A stretch of DNA of 64,000 bases from Strongyloides papillosus (Eukaryota > Nematoda > Chromadorea > Rhabditida > Strongyloididae). Below are positions 10,775-24,095 of the stretch, in pieces. The stretch covers positions 868,001-932,000 of the forward strand of contig SRSI01000023.1 in the NCBI GenBank assembly GCA_005656395.1, given 5' to 3'. Positions within the stretch are counted from its first letter, which is position 1. Each line of letters begins with the position of its first letter. The notes under the pieces are model-generated. The model had not been told where the DNA came from, did not search any database, and saw nothing but the letters and a program-made list of their open reading frames with translations. Made by a program: the position numbers and the translations under genes.

Positions 10775-13700
10775 ATGTTAGTATCATTTTCTCTCTCTAT
10801 GTTAATATAATATATGTATAATTATTAAATAAGAACATTCCATAAGTTTTTATTTTTTTTTTAAGTTTCCTTTGGCAAAAAGTAAAAGAATAAATATTTT
10901 TAAAGCAATTAAATTGTTACTAAATATATTTTATGTATACTATATAGATTTTATCTATTAGTTTTCATAAAAAACACTTTTTTATCCATTCATTTAACAT
11001 CTATATTAACAATTACTTTTTAAAATATTCTAATTAGCGATACTGCAAAGTTAGGTTACAAGTATTTTTTAAAAATAATCTTATATCCCAATACTATTTT
11101 AATATCCTCCTACGATTATTAGACTTTAAAAATAACACTATCTCCCACTAATAGGAGTGGTTTCTCCTCCATAGGATGAAATATATTAAACTTTACTTGT
11201 ATAAATTAATTCTTGTACTAAAATACATATATATATGTAGATAGTTTTATAGATAAAATATATATTTGTAATTATACAATAAAATTAATTGTCTCCATTC
11301 ATTTGTAATATTTTATTAACATAGACAATAAAACTATTTATATTATTTATTTTACATTTTTAAAAGAAAATGAAAGTACTATTATTAATTCATATTCATT
11401 TCCTTCTTTTTTGCCAAATATAATCATTAGTTAATAATTAATCACCTCGGAAAGACTGATTCTTTTAACATTCAACAAATTTCTATGTTCTCTATTTTAA
11501 TAAAAAGATTATTAATATTTAATGATTTATGTTTAAAAAGTTTCCTCTAAAAAGTTTATCTTCTTTCAAAATTATTTTCTATCTAATTTTATTTTATATG
11601 TTTCTTATTCTTTGGTTAAATAATCATTTAAGGAATCTTTTAAAAATTTATACCAATTAGCTGAACTTTGTACATCTACGAATACTTCCTTTTTTAACAT
11701 ATTCCATTTCATTAATATAGTTTGTTTTTTTATTTTATAATTTTCATATAATTTTTCCGTTAAATTTTTACGGTCATAACATTAGATATTTTTTCCCCTA
11801 ATCTTCACACATTTTTTCTCCATGAACACGTCATTACATAAGAAAAATATAATGAAATTTCAAATTCACATCATTCTTTTTTTATCTATCTTTTTTTCAA
11901 TATAATCTCCAGACATAATATATCATTCATTTCCCACATTTAATACAAAAAGATACGAAAAGAGGTGGTTAAGATTATTAAGTGAAAATATTAAAATCAG
12001 GGGAAAATTTTTTTACGATCTCCAAAAATGCTTTCTACTTTGACATTATAAATATTTATATACATAATCTGTGTATGAATGTATATAGTTTGTTACAAAG
12101 TAATACAAATTTTTTAACTCTCTCTCTTTTATTTTATTATTTAAACATAAAAATTTTCCTACATTATGTCATATTAGTAACTAATATTATAAGAAGTATC
12201 TATATATTTGTTGTTTGTTGAAAAAAAAGTCAAAAAAGAAACATTCTTATTAGTGTAATGAAGAGGAAAAAACAAAAGTTCATGTGTATATTTGAAGAAG
12301 AAAGTATTTATAAATGTTCTTCCATATTGTGACAAAATAGATATGAGACATAAAAAAGTACCATTCGTGAGGTGACTGATTTATTTATTAGTATAAATGT
12401 TATAATATTGTTTAAATGTATTCATTTTATTACATCATTCTTTCTTCTATTTTTTGCATGATTGAGTCATTAAAATTTTTTTATCATTCCCTTTTATTTT
12501 ACAAAATTAAAGAAAAATATTTTTGATAGACATAATATGTGAGAAAAGGGAAAAAAAGTTATATCATAGTTTCGCTATTATCCAATCATAGAGAAAATTA
12601 CTCAATTTTTTCATATTTTTTTTGCGTTCTCTTGATATTTAATTTAACTACTTTTCTATACAGAGAAGTAGAAGATAATTTAATTTCACCACATCAAGAT
12701 AAAGATAAAAATTAAGTTAAGAATTTTATCCTATTAATTTTTTTTTTGATTGCATAATTATTATTACCACTTAAAATTACTTATAGTTTTAATGACTATT
12801 TTCTTTTTGAATACTAAATGCTTTTGTAATAAAAGTCACTTTAACACTTCGTAAAATTTTTAACATTCTTCTTATCAGTGTAGCTCAAAGTTGAATGAGT
12901 AAGCGAATTACTTCCTTGAAAAGATTGTAAATTGTTGGATTTGTAGTTACATTTATTCAATAAAAATGTCTTTTATTAAAATGTATCATCATCATTATAA
13001 GTATTTTTTATACTATTATAGTTATCAAATAAAATTCTAGAACCTTTATTTAAATGATTAACATTTTGTCATTCTCTCTTGTACTAATTTTCAATAATAT
13101 TTTCTTAGCTGCATTATACTTAAACAAACATGATCAATTATAAGCTTTTGTAATTATTATTTTTCAAACACAATAAATATATGTAATAGTACTGAAAAGA
13201 AATGTATTTAAATATTTTTTACTCATTTTTATCTTAACATTAATCCTTTTTATAATTAAAAGAGAAAAAAAAGACTACTTTAATATTATTATAAAAGAAA
13301 TAAAAGACACCAACAATAAATTTTTAAATATTACATTATAAATTATTCTTTTCAATTTTTGTAGTCTCATCAAATTATTGTCAAAATATATTAACTAACA
13401 ATAATTGTTCTCACAAAAATTTATTTAAAAATATTGAATAAAAAACTCTTAACGGCTACCTGTCTTAAAATTTTTTATACCGTCCTTAAAAAAACAATAA
13501 AAATAGATTACATATATTTTTATTTTTTTTACTTTATCAATAGTATTTTTAAATATCTCTTCTTATCTATACATTATATTTTATTATGACATAATTCCAG
13601 TTTTCTAGAATAATAATATATTAACTCATCAAGAAGATGAAAATTTCTTCCTTGTACCTTAAAATTCTCTTTTTCCTAACCCTTAACAATATATATTTAT

Positions 13701-16700
13701 GTTAAAGGAGGGAATCTTAAGATTTTGAAAGAATTATTTTCAAACAAAACTTACCTTAACTCATTTATTTTTTATCCTCTTTTCACACAAACTAGTTAGA
13801 TGATTCCAACATCTTTCTATTATAACAATTTTGAATATATATTTTATTTATTATATATCAACTACTGTTAATGTGTTCTTGTAAAATAGAAAAAAGTTAT
13901 CTCTTTTTAACCGGATGATTTGAAAGGAGTCTTAAATATATTGAGCACTTTTTAGAAAAAAAAATAATAGAAGTCTTTAATACTTGAACTTGATTCAAAC
14001 TTTTGGTATATTACAATACATTTTTGATACAATTTCTTTTTTTAACCACCACCAACATGATTTTTTCCATTTATATTTTATTATTGTTTTATTTTTCTAT
14101 TCATGTCAACATTCTTTTTAAATTAGTTTTCAATACTTTAATGATTATAAGTAATCTATTCCACATCTTCTTAATCGCCTTCTAATTCTCTATTTCATTT
14201 ATCTTCCTTTTTTTAATTAATTTATTATAAGATACTTTAACTTTTAATATTTTAATGAGAATGTCCTTTTGGTAATAGTTAACATTTCTAAGTAAAAGTT
14301 CTAATACATATTTATAAAGTATTTTCATGGTGTAATTATTAATGGTTGATTTTTATTACAATTGCCATATGTTTTCGCTTCATTTCTTTTCTCTTGCCTC
14401 TCCATCTTCATAATTTTTATCACTTCAAATCTCATTAAATATATGTATATCAAGTACATATGATTTGATAAATGTTACTTTCCGTAATTGGGTTTATTTA
14501 ATTGATAAATAAATGGTTAAATATTTATATTGTCTATCAATCCACTATAAATACATCGTCACAAAAACCCACTCATGTACTTTTGGTGTTCCTTTTTATT
14601 ATCAATTTTATTTTAATCCTTATGTTTTAATGCTTTAAAATCACTCAGAGATATTAAAATATGTTCAAATATAAAATTATTACTACTTTATTAATCAAAT
14701 CATTCTATTTGTTGATGGTATAAACTTCTATTACTAAATTAATTTCCCTATTACTTTAATCCTTATTTATTTTAATTTTTAAGTACTTTAGAGAATGTTA
14801 ATATTTATCTATTGTCTTTGCTAAAATGTGCCATTAATTAAAAGAAGGATACTGAAACTTTTCACCTACCCTATAAAAGTTATCTTATTACATTTAAAAT
14901 CAAATATATATTAGATCTAATTTCTTTAAATAATTCAATTACACACAGATTAAATATTTAAAAATTGAGAATTGCTATCAGCTATATAATATAAACCTGA
15001 CGGTGGTCATCATCACCATTCTCATTTGATTAACACAAATTATAGTATATGCATATATTCTATTTTCTCTGTAAAAAGATCACGTTGCTATGATTTGATG
15101 TGTTCAGTATTAGGAGTATGTACTACTACAAGAAAGATATGTATAATTTATATCATTTGTTGTAGTTAAAATAGTATATATATTAAAGTTGAAGAATTTA
15201 GAAAGACACTGATATATTGTACCACTATCACTATTAACCTCTTCTTTTTATATTTAATACCACTACGTATTTATATAAACTTTTTCGTGGGGTTAAAACT
15301 TTATTATCATTAAACTTTTTTAAAACAAATTAAGATTTCCTCTGAATGCCAATAAAAGATAGATTTATTTATCATATACATTTAAATAATTATATATTTA
15401 TTTTCAAATTTCCATATATAATTGTTTATAGTTGTCATTACTTGCAGAAACACATCCGTATTATATTTATTTAATCTTCCATATAGTTTTTTTATTATGC
15501 ATTTTTTTTTTCATTATTTTATTATTATTTCCATGGAATAAATATTGATACATTGAAACTTTTCGATGTTAAAATATCATTGTACAGTTAAAAAAATTGT
15601 ATAAAAATATTCGTGATGTTTGTAAATTTGAATAAAAGAGTTATTTGACTTTTTTATCAAAGAATTTTTTTAATATTATTATCTATAGTGATCTAACATC
15701 ATCCCCTTAGATGAACTTTTAGGTTTTAGACTTCAACAACTTTTATTTGTTAACTACGTTTTTATGTCTATAAAACCTTTCCAATTTTTCAAAGAATCCT
15801 TTTAACAAATAATAAAAATTTTTTATATTATTGTTATTTTTAGTTTCCTATGTATAGAGAGAAGAAGTATAATTTAATGTTGAAGAAAGCAGACTTTTTG
15901 TTTATAATGCTTTAAGAATCATTATCTTCGAATACTTTTTTATAAACAATATTGCAAATGCCTAAATAATCTGTGTTTTTACTATATTTTTTTTACATTA
16001 ACAATGTTGACTTGGTATATCTTAGTTTAATTTTATTATTATTTATTATATATTCTTTAAAGCGGGAGGTACTTAATTAATTTAATTTTTTTTAACTATC
16101 AAAATATTTGCTTTCATCTTAATATTCTAAAATTTGCTTATTTTTTATCACCCTTATCTTTTAATGCATATTTATTTTATTGCCATCGTGAATTTAAATA
16201 GATGTACTTCTAAATACCATTTTATTTTCAATCCTTACCATAAAACTGCCATAACACATTTTAAACTTATTCATATTCTGGTAAAAGAATATATCAATTG
16301 TAATAATTTGATTCTTAATAATATGATATTGATCTATCCACCCTTACAATATATATTTATAGTAAGTATAGGAGTAATAATTTATGTACCTTCAATAATG
16401 AGAGAAATATATTGTTGTTATTAGTATTATCATTATTATATGTTGGAGATTTAATTTATTCTTTTTCAATGGAATCTTTTCCTAATTTTAATATACAATT
16501 TGTATTTTAAAGGTAACCTATAAGTATTATTAAAATCACTTTTCTTATATATCATATATATTACATATATGTATACAATTTTATACATATAAATATATAG
16601 AGGTATATTTTTATATATATCAACAAATAATAAAAATTAACAGTAAGTTTCCACACTTTTCTTTTTTATCACCCCTTTATTTCTTTTTACTCATATATCA

Positions 16701-17013
16701 TTTATATATTTTACTTTACCCATCAAAATTGTTGATTTTTTTATTATTTTGACGATAGCGTTTCTTTTATTAGAAAAATAAAAATTAATTGTGTCATTTT
16801 TGGTTCTATTTTTATGACTTTTTCCTTTACTAATAAAATGTTTAATACTTTTATTTTCTAGTTATTTTTACATTCCCTTATCATTATTATTCAAAAGAGG
16901 CAAAAATACATTCTAAGATCATTTTTTCCTTTAATTTTCTATTCTCAAAATATTCACCTAAAGTGAAGATATATTCCTTACTATAAAAAAAATTAAGAAT
17001 ACTTGCACTAAGA
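10775..17013. other. 6.2-kb gene-free AT-rich stretch
   Basis: It is dominated by T-rich and A-rich runs. The ORFs present (11982-12221, 14003-14185, 16134-16424) start at non-ATG codons or are Phe/Ile/Leu/Tyr-rich chance translations with no signal of selection. No tRNA, repeat or splice-bounded exon was recognised. It may be a long intron joining the 8413 exon to something downstream, or simply intergenic DNA with the regulatory region of the PP2A gene. Confidence 0.4.
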
Positions 17014-19995
17014 ATGACTGCAACTATTGTTAATGGTTCACATGATATTATTATAAATAATAATAATTGTGTAACTGATAATGAAGACAAAAAATTAGTT
17101 AATTTAATTATAAAAGGAAGAAGTAGTGGTAAATTGTATCAGAATGATGAGATAACACCCCTTGATGATCATTCTGATTCAGGTGGTAGTGAGGAGGATA
17201 GTAATTTTAATGAAAATTCTAAACAACAATCCGAAACGGATGATGAATGGTTAATTGATGAATCCTATAATAGAATTTTAGAACAGCTTAATATGGTTTC
17301 TATATTTAATTCTCTTAATCATACCTCCTCACCACCTACAGATAACTATATAGCTGCTGGTTCTTACACTCTTAGGAAATGGAGAAAAGAAATGAAATTT
17401 CCTACATCGTCAAATAATTCTCCACAAACGACACCACATTCAAAACCATCACTTCCTACACCACATGTAATATTATGTGATGATGACGACTCAGGTTTAC
17501 AGATGTCTTCTAATGAGGAATTAGAGATAGATCCGGATTATGGTGAACCATCAACATCCTCAGGTTCGCATAATTCATTAGATGAGGATAATACAGATAA
17601 TACAAAGGATACTACTTCCTTGTCTGTCACCTTACAGAATGTTAAATTTACACTTAGAGATAAGAGTAAAAAGCGTCAAAATATTAATGATAATAATTCT
17701 TCCTCGTCCTTACCGCTTATCAATAATCGTATCTCACAAATATCAGTAAATGGTGATTCGCAAACACAATGTTTTTGTTCACCTGTCCTCCCATTATGGG
17801 TATTTAAAAGGAAAAATAAAAAAAAGTTAAAATTAGCTGAAAAAAATATTTCTACTAATGATGAAGAAAGTTATGGATATTTACAGGATAATAAAAATAA
17901 ACGTAAAAGTTTGGTACCAGATGATTTACCAAAAGGTCCTACTGATACCAATAATGTTGTCAGTAGGAAAAGAAAAGTTAATATATTAAGAAGAGTTATA
18001 TTTAGTAATATATTTAGAAGAATTTTTGATGGTGGTAAACATAAAAGTAGTGGAGATAATAAGAGAAATGATAAGGTTGTAATATTATATTAAAAAAAAT
18101 TCCTAAATATTATTTTTCATCAGAAAAATAAAAAATATTATTATTTTTTATAAACACAACTAATAATTTTTTTATTTTTTTTAGAAAGAAAAGTGTTTTT
18201 CACCACGATGGAAGGATGACGTGGCTGATGAAGCTACGGTTGTGAAGATACACCAAAATGTTATAACCTCTAAGAATAATGGGAGAACACCCACACCAGC
18301 ATTAGAAAAAGTTCATCATCAGGGAAGGTAAATTTTAACAAAAAATATTTATTTAATTTATAAAAAAAATATTAAAATTTATTTTTTAGAATAACCCAGC
18401 CTTCATACGATAGCTCATATTCCATATCATCAAATAATAATAATATATCAAATATATCAATAACGATACCGTCACCTAAAACTAATATAATATCCCCCTC
18501 ATCAACATTATCATCATCATTGCCACCACCTCCATCAACAACGGGAAAATCTTATTCAAATAATTCTTTATCAGTATCACCACTTCCTAGTTATGCGGGT
18601 AAATTAAGTAATGTACCAAGATTTTATTACCCTAATGGTAAACCTATACCTCCTAGTGAAAATGATGCTGCTTTAAGAAGAGTTGCAATAATATTTTCTA
18701 ATTTAAATAATGGTTTAATAGAGTATGATGAAATTTATAAAATATGTGAGGCTATTAAAGTACCTACATACTGGAAGAGACCTATATATGATGCATGCAT
18801 GAAATTAGCCGGTAGACCATCGCCATTGACAACAGAAACTAAACGCGGAACATTGACATATCAAGAATTTGCCAATTACTGGAATAATATGACATCATCG
18901 TGTCATGATGAAGCCTCAAGATTTATCTATACACTTGCTGTTGGTAATTTTAACAAAGAAATTGTCTCACCAAAGTCTATTCGAACACACATCTTGAAGG
19001 ATGATTTTATACCAATGTTGATGGATTTAATTGAAACATATCCAGGACTTGATTTCCTACGTGATGCACCAAATTTTCACATGAGATATATAGATGTTGT
19101 GACTGTACGTATCTTTTGGTCAGTCAACAGGAATTGGTCTGGTAAGATAACAGCAAATGAATTAAGAAAATCTAATTTCCTCCAAACAATAAGAATGTTA
19201 GATGAAACAACAGATATAAATAAGATAACAGATTTCTTTAGTTATGAACATTTCTATGTAACATATTGTAAATTTTGGGAGATTGATGAAGATCATGATT
19301 TAATAATTTCACAAGAAGATATGAAAAGACACTGTAATGGTGCAATACCAAGTAGAGTTATTGAGAGAATCTTTAGTTCTGCTGTTAATAGGAGAATGAC
19401 AAAAGGGCAATCTAATGGTAAATTTAGTTCTAATGTTATGGGTTTCCAAGAATTTGTCTCATTCCTCCTGGCGGAGGAGGATAAAAAACATCCTACTGCC
19501 ATTGAATATTGGTTTAGGGTTTTAGATTTGGATGGTGATGGTGTAATATCATTAAGTGAAATGGAATATTTCCATACTGAAATAATGCAACAAATGGAAA
19601 TAAGGAATTATGAAGGAAATTCATTGAAAGATGTTATTTGCAATGTAAGTATATTTCTATTTATTATTTTATCATTAACATCATTTTTATAGTTATTAGA
19701 CATGATCTCTCCAGTAATGGAAAATAAAGTCACATTATGTGATATTAAACGTTCCGGTTTAGCTCATAGATTCTTTAATGCCTTTGTAAATGTGTACAAA
19801 TTTATCGATCAAGAGACAACAGATGGAGAGAGGCCTTCTATTAGGACAGAAGGTGACAAAGAAATGTCTGATTGGGATGCTTTTTGTGCTGTTGAGTATG
19901 AAAATTTGATGACAGAAAACAATGATTCAGAAGTGATGGATGATGAGGTTCCATATGATGAAAATATTGATATTAATTTGTTTGAAGACGAGTAA
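17014..19995 (+). CDS. PP2A regulatory subunit B'' (PPP2R3 family)
   Basis: The four-exon model is 17014-18078 (or 18075), 18185-18327, 18390-19644 and 19693-19995; the joined frame gives about 921 residues. B'' subunits direct protein phosphatase 2A to substrates and bind calcium. The N-terminal ~470 residues are acidic, Ser/Asn-rich and lineage-specific. The conserved core starts near VPRFYYP (about residue 477) and includes YWKRPIYDAC, DDFIPML, YPGLDFLRDAPNFH, VNRNWSGKITANELRKSNFL and SYEHFYVTYCKFWE. Two canonical EF-hand loops follow: DEDHDLIISQED (about residue 700) and DLDGDGVISLSE (about residue 780). The final exon carries SDWDAFCAVEYENL, also conserved. The ATG at 17014 is preceded by an in-frame TAA at 16984. 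The exon 1 donor is weak (GTAATA or GTTGTA; both keep phase 0). C. elegans relatives are rsa-1 and the PR72/130-like protein; which one is orthologous is not settled. Confidence 0.92.
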
Positions 19996-22900
19996 TTAAT
20001 ACTTAAGGATATTGTAAATAGTCTTTCTATGAAACAGAGGAAAAAATTCATGTTTTATTATTAAATATTTTTTTCAAATTAAATATATATCTATATTTTT
20101 GTTGTTTTTTATTTCAATAAAATTAAATAAATAAAATGTTTGGTTTTTTTTTACTTTGTGGAATTTTATTAAATTCACATTCTATAAAGTTAAATATTAT
20201 ATAATTAAATAGAATTTATGCAAATAATTGTTCAAAAAAAATCTTTTTAACCTATTGAAAACATTTCAACATTCCAATATACTACTTCAATATTTAACTA
20301 AACATTCATATGAAATATAAAATTTTTTATTTAACATCATGACAGCAAATAATATAAAATACAAATTTCATATGGGGATGTAAATATTAATAGTTCAACT
20401 CTTGACTATATTCGTGCTTACATTACCTTTACAACAAACATTTTTTATTTCTATTCTCCGTACTCAATCATTGTTAAAAAAACAACTATTTAAGAAAGCA
20501 AATATTGCGGTCAATGAAATGGTGTTGATCACAAAAAGCCAAAAAATTTAATTCATTACAAATCAAAAGAAAAAAGATCATTTCTATGATCTCAATTAAA
20601 AGTACAAAAACATTTATTAAAAAAATATTCTAATAAACATTTTTATGTCATTTAAAAGAAAAATGGTAGAAAACAATCATAGATTTTTGATCAATTTGGA
20701 GCAAAAAATATGTTTTTATAATTTTTGAAATGTTATTATTTAAACGAGAATATTTAAACTTTAATGTTATTATACTGCTTTTTTTACTAAAGATCTCAAT
20801 GTGGATATTATTCTCTCAAATTTTAAAGAATTTTTGAATGGCTAATTATTCATAAAAATTGTAGAGAACCTTACCAATTTTCCTTAATGCTCCTTAAAAA
20901 TTCTAATTGTAATTAATTGAATTGACTTAATATTATAATTTGATTTGTTATTTTTATAATTTTTAATAAATAATTTAAATTGATTTGATTGTATTTAAAG
21001 TTTATTAAGTAATTAGAAAAAAAGGTTAATTAGATAATTAAGAATAAATTAGATATTTATATGAAATAAATAATTTCAAGGTTTTTTCTTCAAAGTTTTA
21101 AATATTTTGATTAATAAACATTTGTTAGTAAAGTACATACGAATAGGGGACTGCAAGTTTTTTCTTCAAAATTCATATTATTCATTAGTACTTTGTTCAT
21201 GCTGCATTAGTTTTAGAATTAAGTTTTCTTTGCTGAATGCATATTTGATGACTCATTTTCATATTATTGAAGTTTAAGTATTAATTTAAAAACAATGAAG
21301 TGGGTATTTAAATTTATTTTGATGATTATAAACCTAAATTACTTTTGGATACCCAAAAAAATTATATATGTTATTATATTTATCAAATTATATAACATAC
21401 AATTTACCCGATAGAGATTCTTTGGTGGCATAAAGCTTCTGGACAGTAATCTTACTGAAGAATATTTATTTGTATCATATGGATATTATAATGATTACAT
21501 TCACAATATTTTACATCATTTCTAAAGATATCCATGCTGTATTGATGCAAGAATAAATCACTTTCAATAAATGTACAACAACAATTGTCGTTGTTTCCAA
21601 TTTTTAAGTATTGTTTATCAGAATCAAATTCTCTCCACAATAAAAAGTTCATTTTCATTCTCTGCATAGAAATTCTTTTGATCCATATTACACTGAAATT
21701 AAAATAACAACTAAAATTAATTGAATTTAAAAAGATTTACCAAAAGAATTTAAAAAATTATTGTGAAAAGACTGTATTAAATGGTATGAAGAAGAATAAA
21801 AATTTCTTCTGATTTGAGTCAAGATGTTATTAAATTCCATTATAATAAGGTGCAAAGATCAAAGTAACAAGTAAAAAATTTTATTTATACAATTTTGATA
21901 CTTTGAAATCTTGACCTTGTACCATCAAATAAATGATTCATAGAAAAAACTATTTGCGGTTTATTAAAATTATTATGATAGATAACAAACAGAATAATTT
22001 CCTTGGTGTAACTTGTAGGAAATAAATTAATTAATAATATATAGAAGAAATTGGTGAAAAAAATAACCAATTTTGTAAACATTAAACAATGAATATTTTA
22101 AAAGCAATAAATAATATACTTTATTATTCTTCATATTAATATTAATTATAAAAATAAAGTTATAAATGGTTTTTAAAATGTACTTTTGAAATTTTTATAG
22201 TTTTATTATGTGCTAATTTAATAAGAAATTTTATATTTTCACAAAAGTGTAATAAATTATAAATTGGTACTTTTTAAAACTACTTTTTACTATTAATTTT
22301 ACTTTAGTTTTCACATACTCGATAAAAAAAATTTGTTTTATGATAGAATTAGAAATGCTTCAAAGTTTTTATTTGAAGATTTGAAACTACTAAAATATTT
22401 AGAAAAATTTAAATATACTAATATTTGTATTTTTGTGAAAATTGCTACTTAAGTAGATAAATTATAACTTTCTAAATTTAATTGAAAAATAAAAAAAATA
22501 ATTTAAACTTGAAATTTTAATCTACAAAAAATCAATCAAAGATTACTACACATCTCTGTATTACAATTCTTTATATACTTTTATCTTGTAAATTAGAACA
22601 TCAAGAAATTGAAATATGTTACCTATCAATAAGGGAAATAAGAAAAAAATTTAGTTTTATCACAATTCTCTTTAAATTTAACCACTTGTTATGAAATAAT
22701 ATTCAAAAATTATGTTATTTTTAACCTGAAAGACTTGATTAGTATCAAACATTTTTTTCTAAATTTTTCATGTTATGTTTAAAAAATGGTCTTTTTTAGA
22801 ATAATCTCATACATAGAATATGTTTAAAATTAGTAAAATAAAATAGTCACTAACTCATTTTAAAGGTCAAGTACCAAAACAGGAAAGGGATAGAATATTA

Positions 22901-23301
22901 ATAATATTCATTCAAAATTTCCATTTTATGAGTCGAATGGTGATTGACATTCCAAAAAAATTTTATTAAAAGCTATATAGATATAAATTACTGAAAATAA
23001 ATTAAATTTATCACACAGATCTTAGTATATATTACAAATGAAACAATTACGATGTTCGTTGATTAACAATGAAAAGAATTATATCTAATTAAGTGTCAAA
23101 TTTAAACATTTTTTGAAAAAAATATCAATTTTATTCATAAAAATATAATATAATAATTATTTGAAAATTTTTTTTATACTAAATAAATTATAAATTGAGA
23201 GCATTTAAAAATTAAAAAAATCAGGTGAATGCATGATCCTCGACTGGTTTTTATAATTAACATATAACATGTACAAAAAAAATTAGTCAATAAATCGTTC
23301 T
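19996..23301. other. AT-rich intergenic region with two doubtful minus-strand ORFs
   Basis: It follows the PP2A gene and its AATAAA-rich 3' region (about 20110-20135). Two minus-strand frames, 21667-21452 (Cys/Tyr/Asn-rich, preceded by an acceptor TTTAATTTCAG) and 22082-21885 (hydrophobic N-terminus), could be exons of a small or decayed secreted-protein gene. I could not join them, or the short ATG exon at about 21841-21741, in a consistent frame. Confidence 0.35.
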
Positions 23302-23580
23302 TTATAATTTTGCTCCTAAAATTATTGATATAGCACAGAATGCTGATAAGATGATTGAGTTACTTCCTGAATATGATAGTCCAGTAGCAGCAGAAGATTG
23401 TTCACCTTCAGGGGTGGGAGTAGGTTTAGCAGTAGTTGAAGTAGTAGTAGTTGAATTTTGATTATACCTACCAGTAGTATTAATAATAGTTACATTTTCA
23501 GCATTTCCATAAGTAACTAAACAAGCCATAATGATAGCAACAAAAATAGTGAGTAAAGCAATTCTTGATGATAACTTCAT
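23302..23580 (-). CDS. 92-residue mucin-like secreted or GPI-anchored protein
   Basis: A single exon with ATG at 23580 and stop at 23302-23304. Residues 1-27 form a signal peptide (LLTIFVAIIMACLVTYGNAE). The middle is Thr/Ser/Pro-rich (NSTTTTSTTAKPTPTPEGE) with several NxT/S sites, as expected for O- and N-glycosylation. The C-terminus is small residues followed by a hydrophobic tail that ends the protein (IILSAFCAISIILGAKL). This three-part layout is that of a GPI-anchor precursor, with a plausible omega site near SGSN. Nematode surface coats contain many such short mucins. The product is inferred from architecture only. Confidence 0.7.
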   Translation of the reverse strand: MKLSSRIALLTIFVAIIMACLVTYGNAENVTIINTTGRYNQNSTTTTSTTAKPTPTPEGEQSSAATGLSYSGSNSIILSAFCAISIILGAKL

Positions 23581-24095
23581 TGTGATTTTTTGAGAGAAAT
23601 ATTTTTGTAGAAAAACATTTACTATTTTGATGTGACACCTTTATGTATTATTTTTCGTGAAAATTTTGCCTATTATCAACAATATATTCAAATTTATAAA
23701 CAAGAATTTAAATTTCTTACAATCGTAGAAAAACGTTTTTAAACTATAGTTTTATAAACAAAATGATTTTACATTAAAATTTTAAAAGTTATTGTGCAAA
23801 ATTCTAAGTCTTTAGGGAGTATATATTTTAAGCTTAGATAACAATTAATAAATATCAGGAATATCGAATAAGTATGATATAAATTTATTTCATTGTATGC
23901 AAAATGTTTTAATGATAATGAAAGTATTACTAAAAAACTATAATATTCATACAATGGTTTAAATTTTTGCATTTAACGAAGTAACAAATATGCATATAAA
24001 AAGAATATTTATAAGCAAAAAAATTTTAAACGTATTATTTTTTCAAATATCAGTTGTGTAAAAAAAGCTGCGATTTGAGGTAAAACATTTTGGAT
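23581..24095. other. Divergent intergenic spacer
   Basis: It lies between the minus-strand mucin-like gene and the plus-strand 24096 gene and should contain both promoters. A 67-codon minus-strand ORF at 23972-23769 looks like chance. Confidence 0.4.

Noticed and set aside
11982..12221. 79-codon ORF in the gene desert
   Set aside because: Starts at GTG, composition follows local A/T bias, no splice sites or domain.
16134..16424. 96-codon ORF upstream of the PP2A gene
   Set aside because: Non-ATG start, Ile/Tyr/Phe/His-rich chance translation; no continuity with the PP2A frame, which has a stop at 16984.
21452..22082. Two minus-strand ORFs as a joined secreted-protein gene
   Set aside because: Every splice combination I tried by hand met a stop within a few codons; kept only as a note in the intergenic entry.
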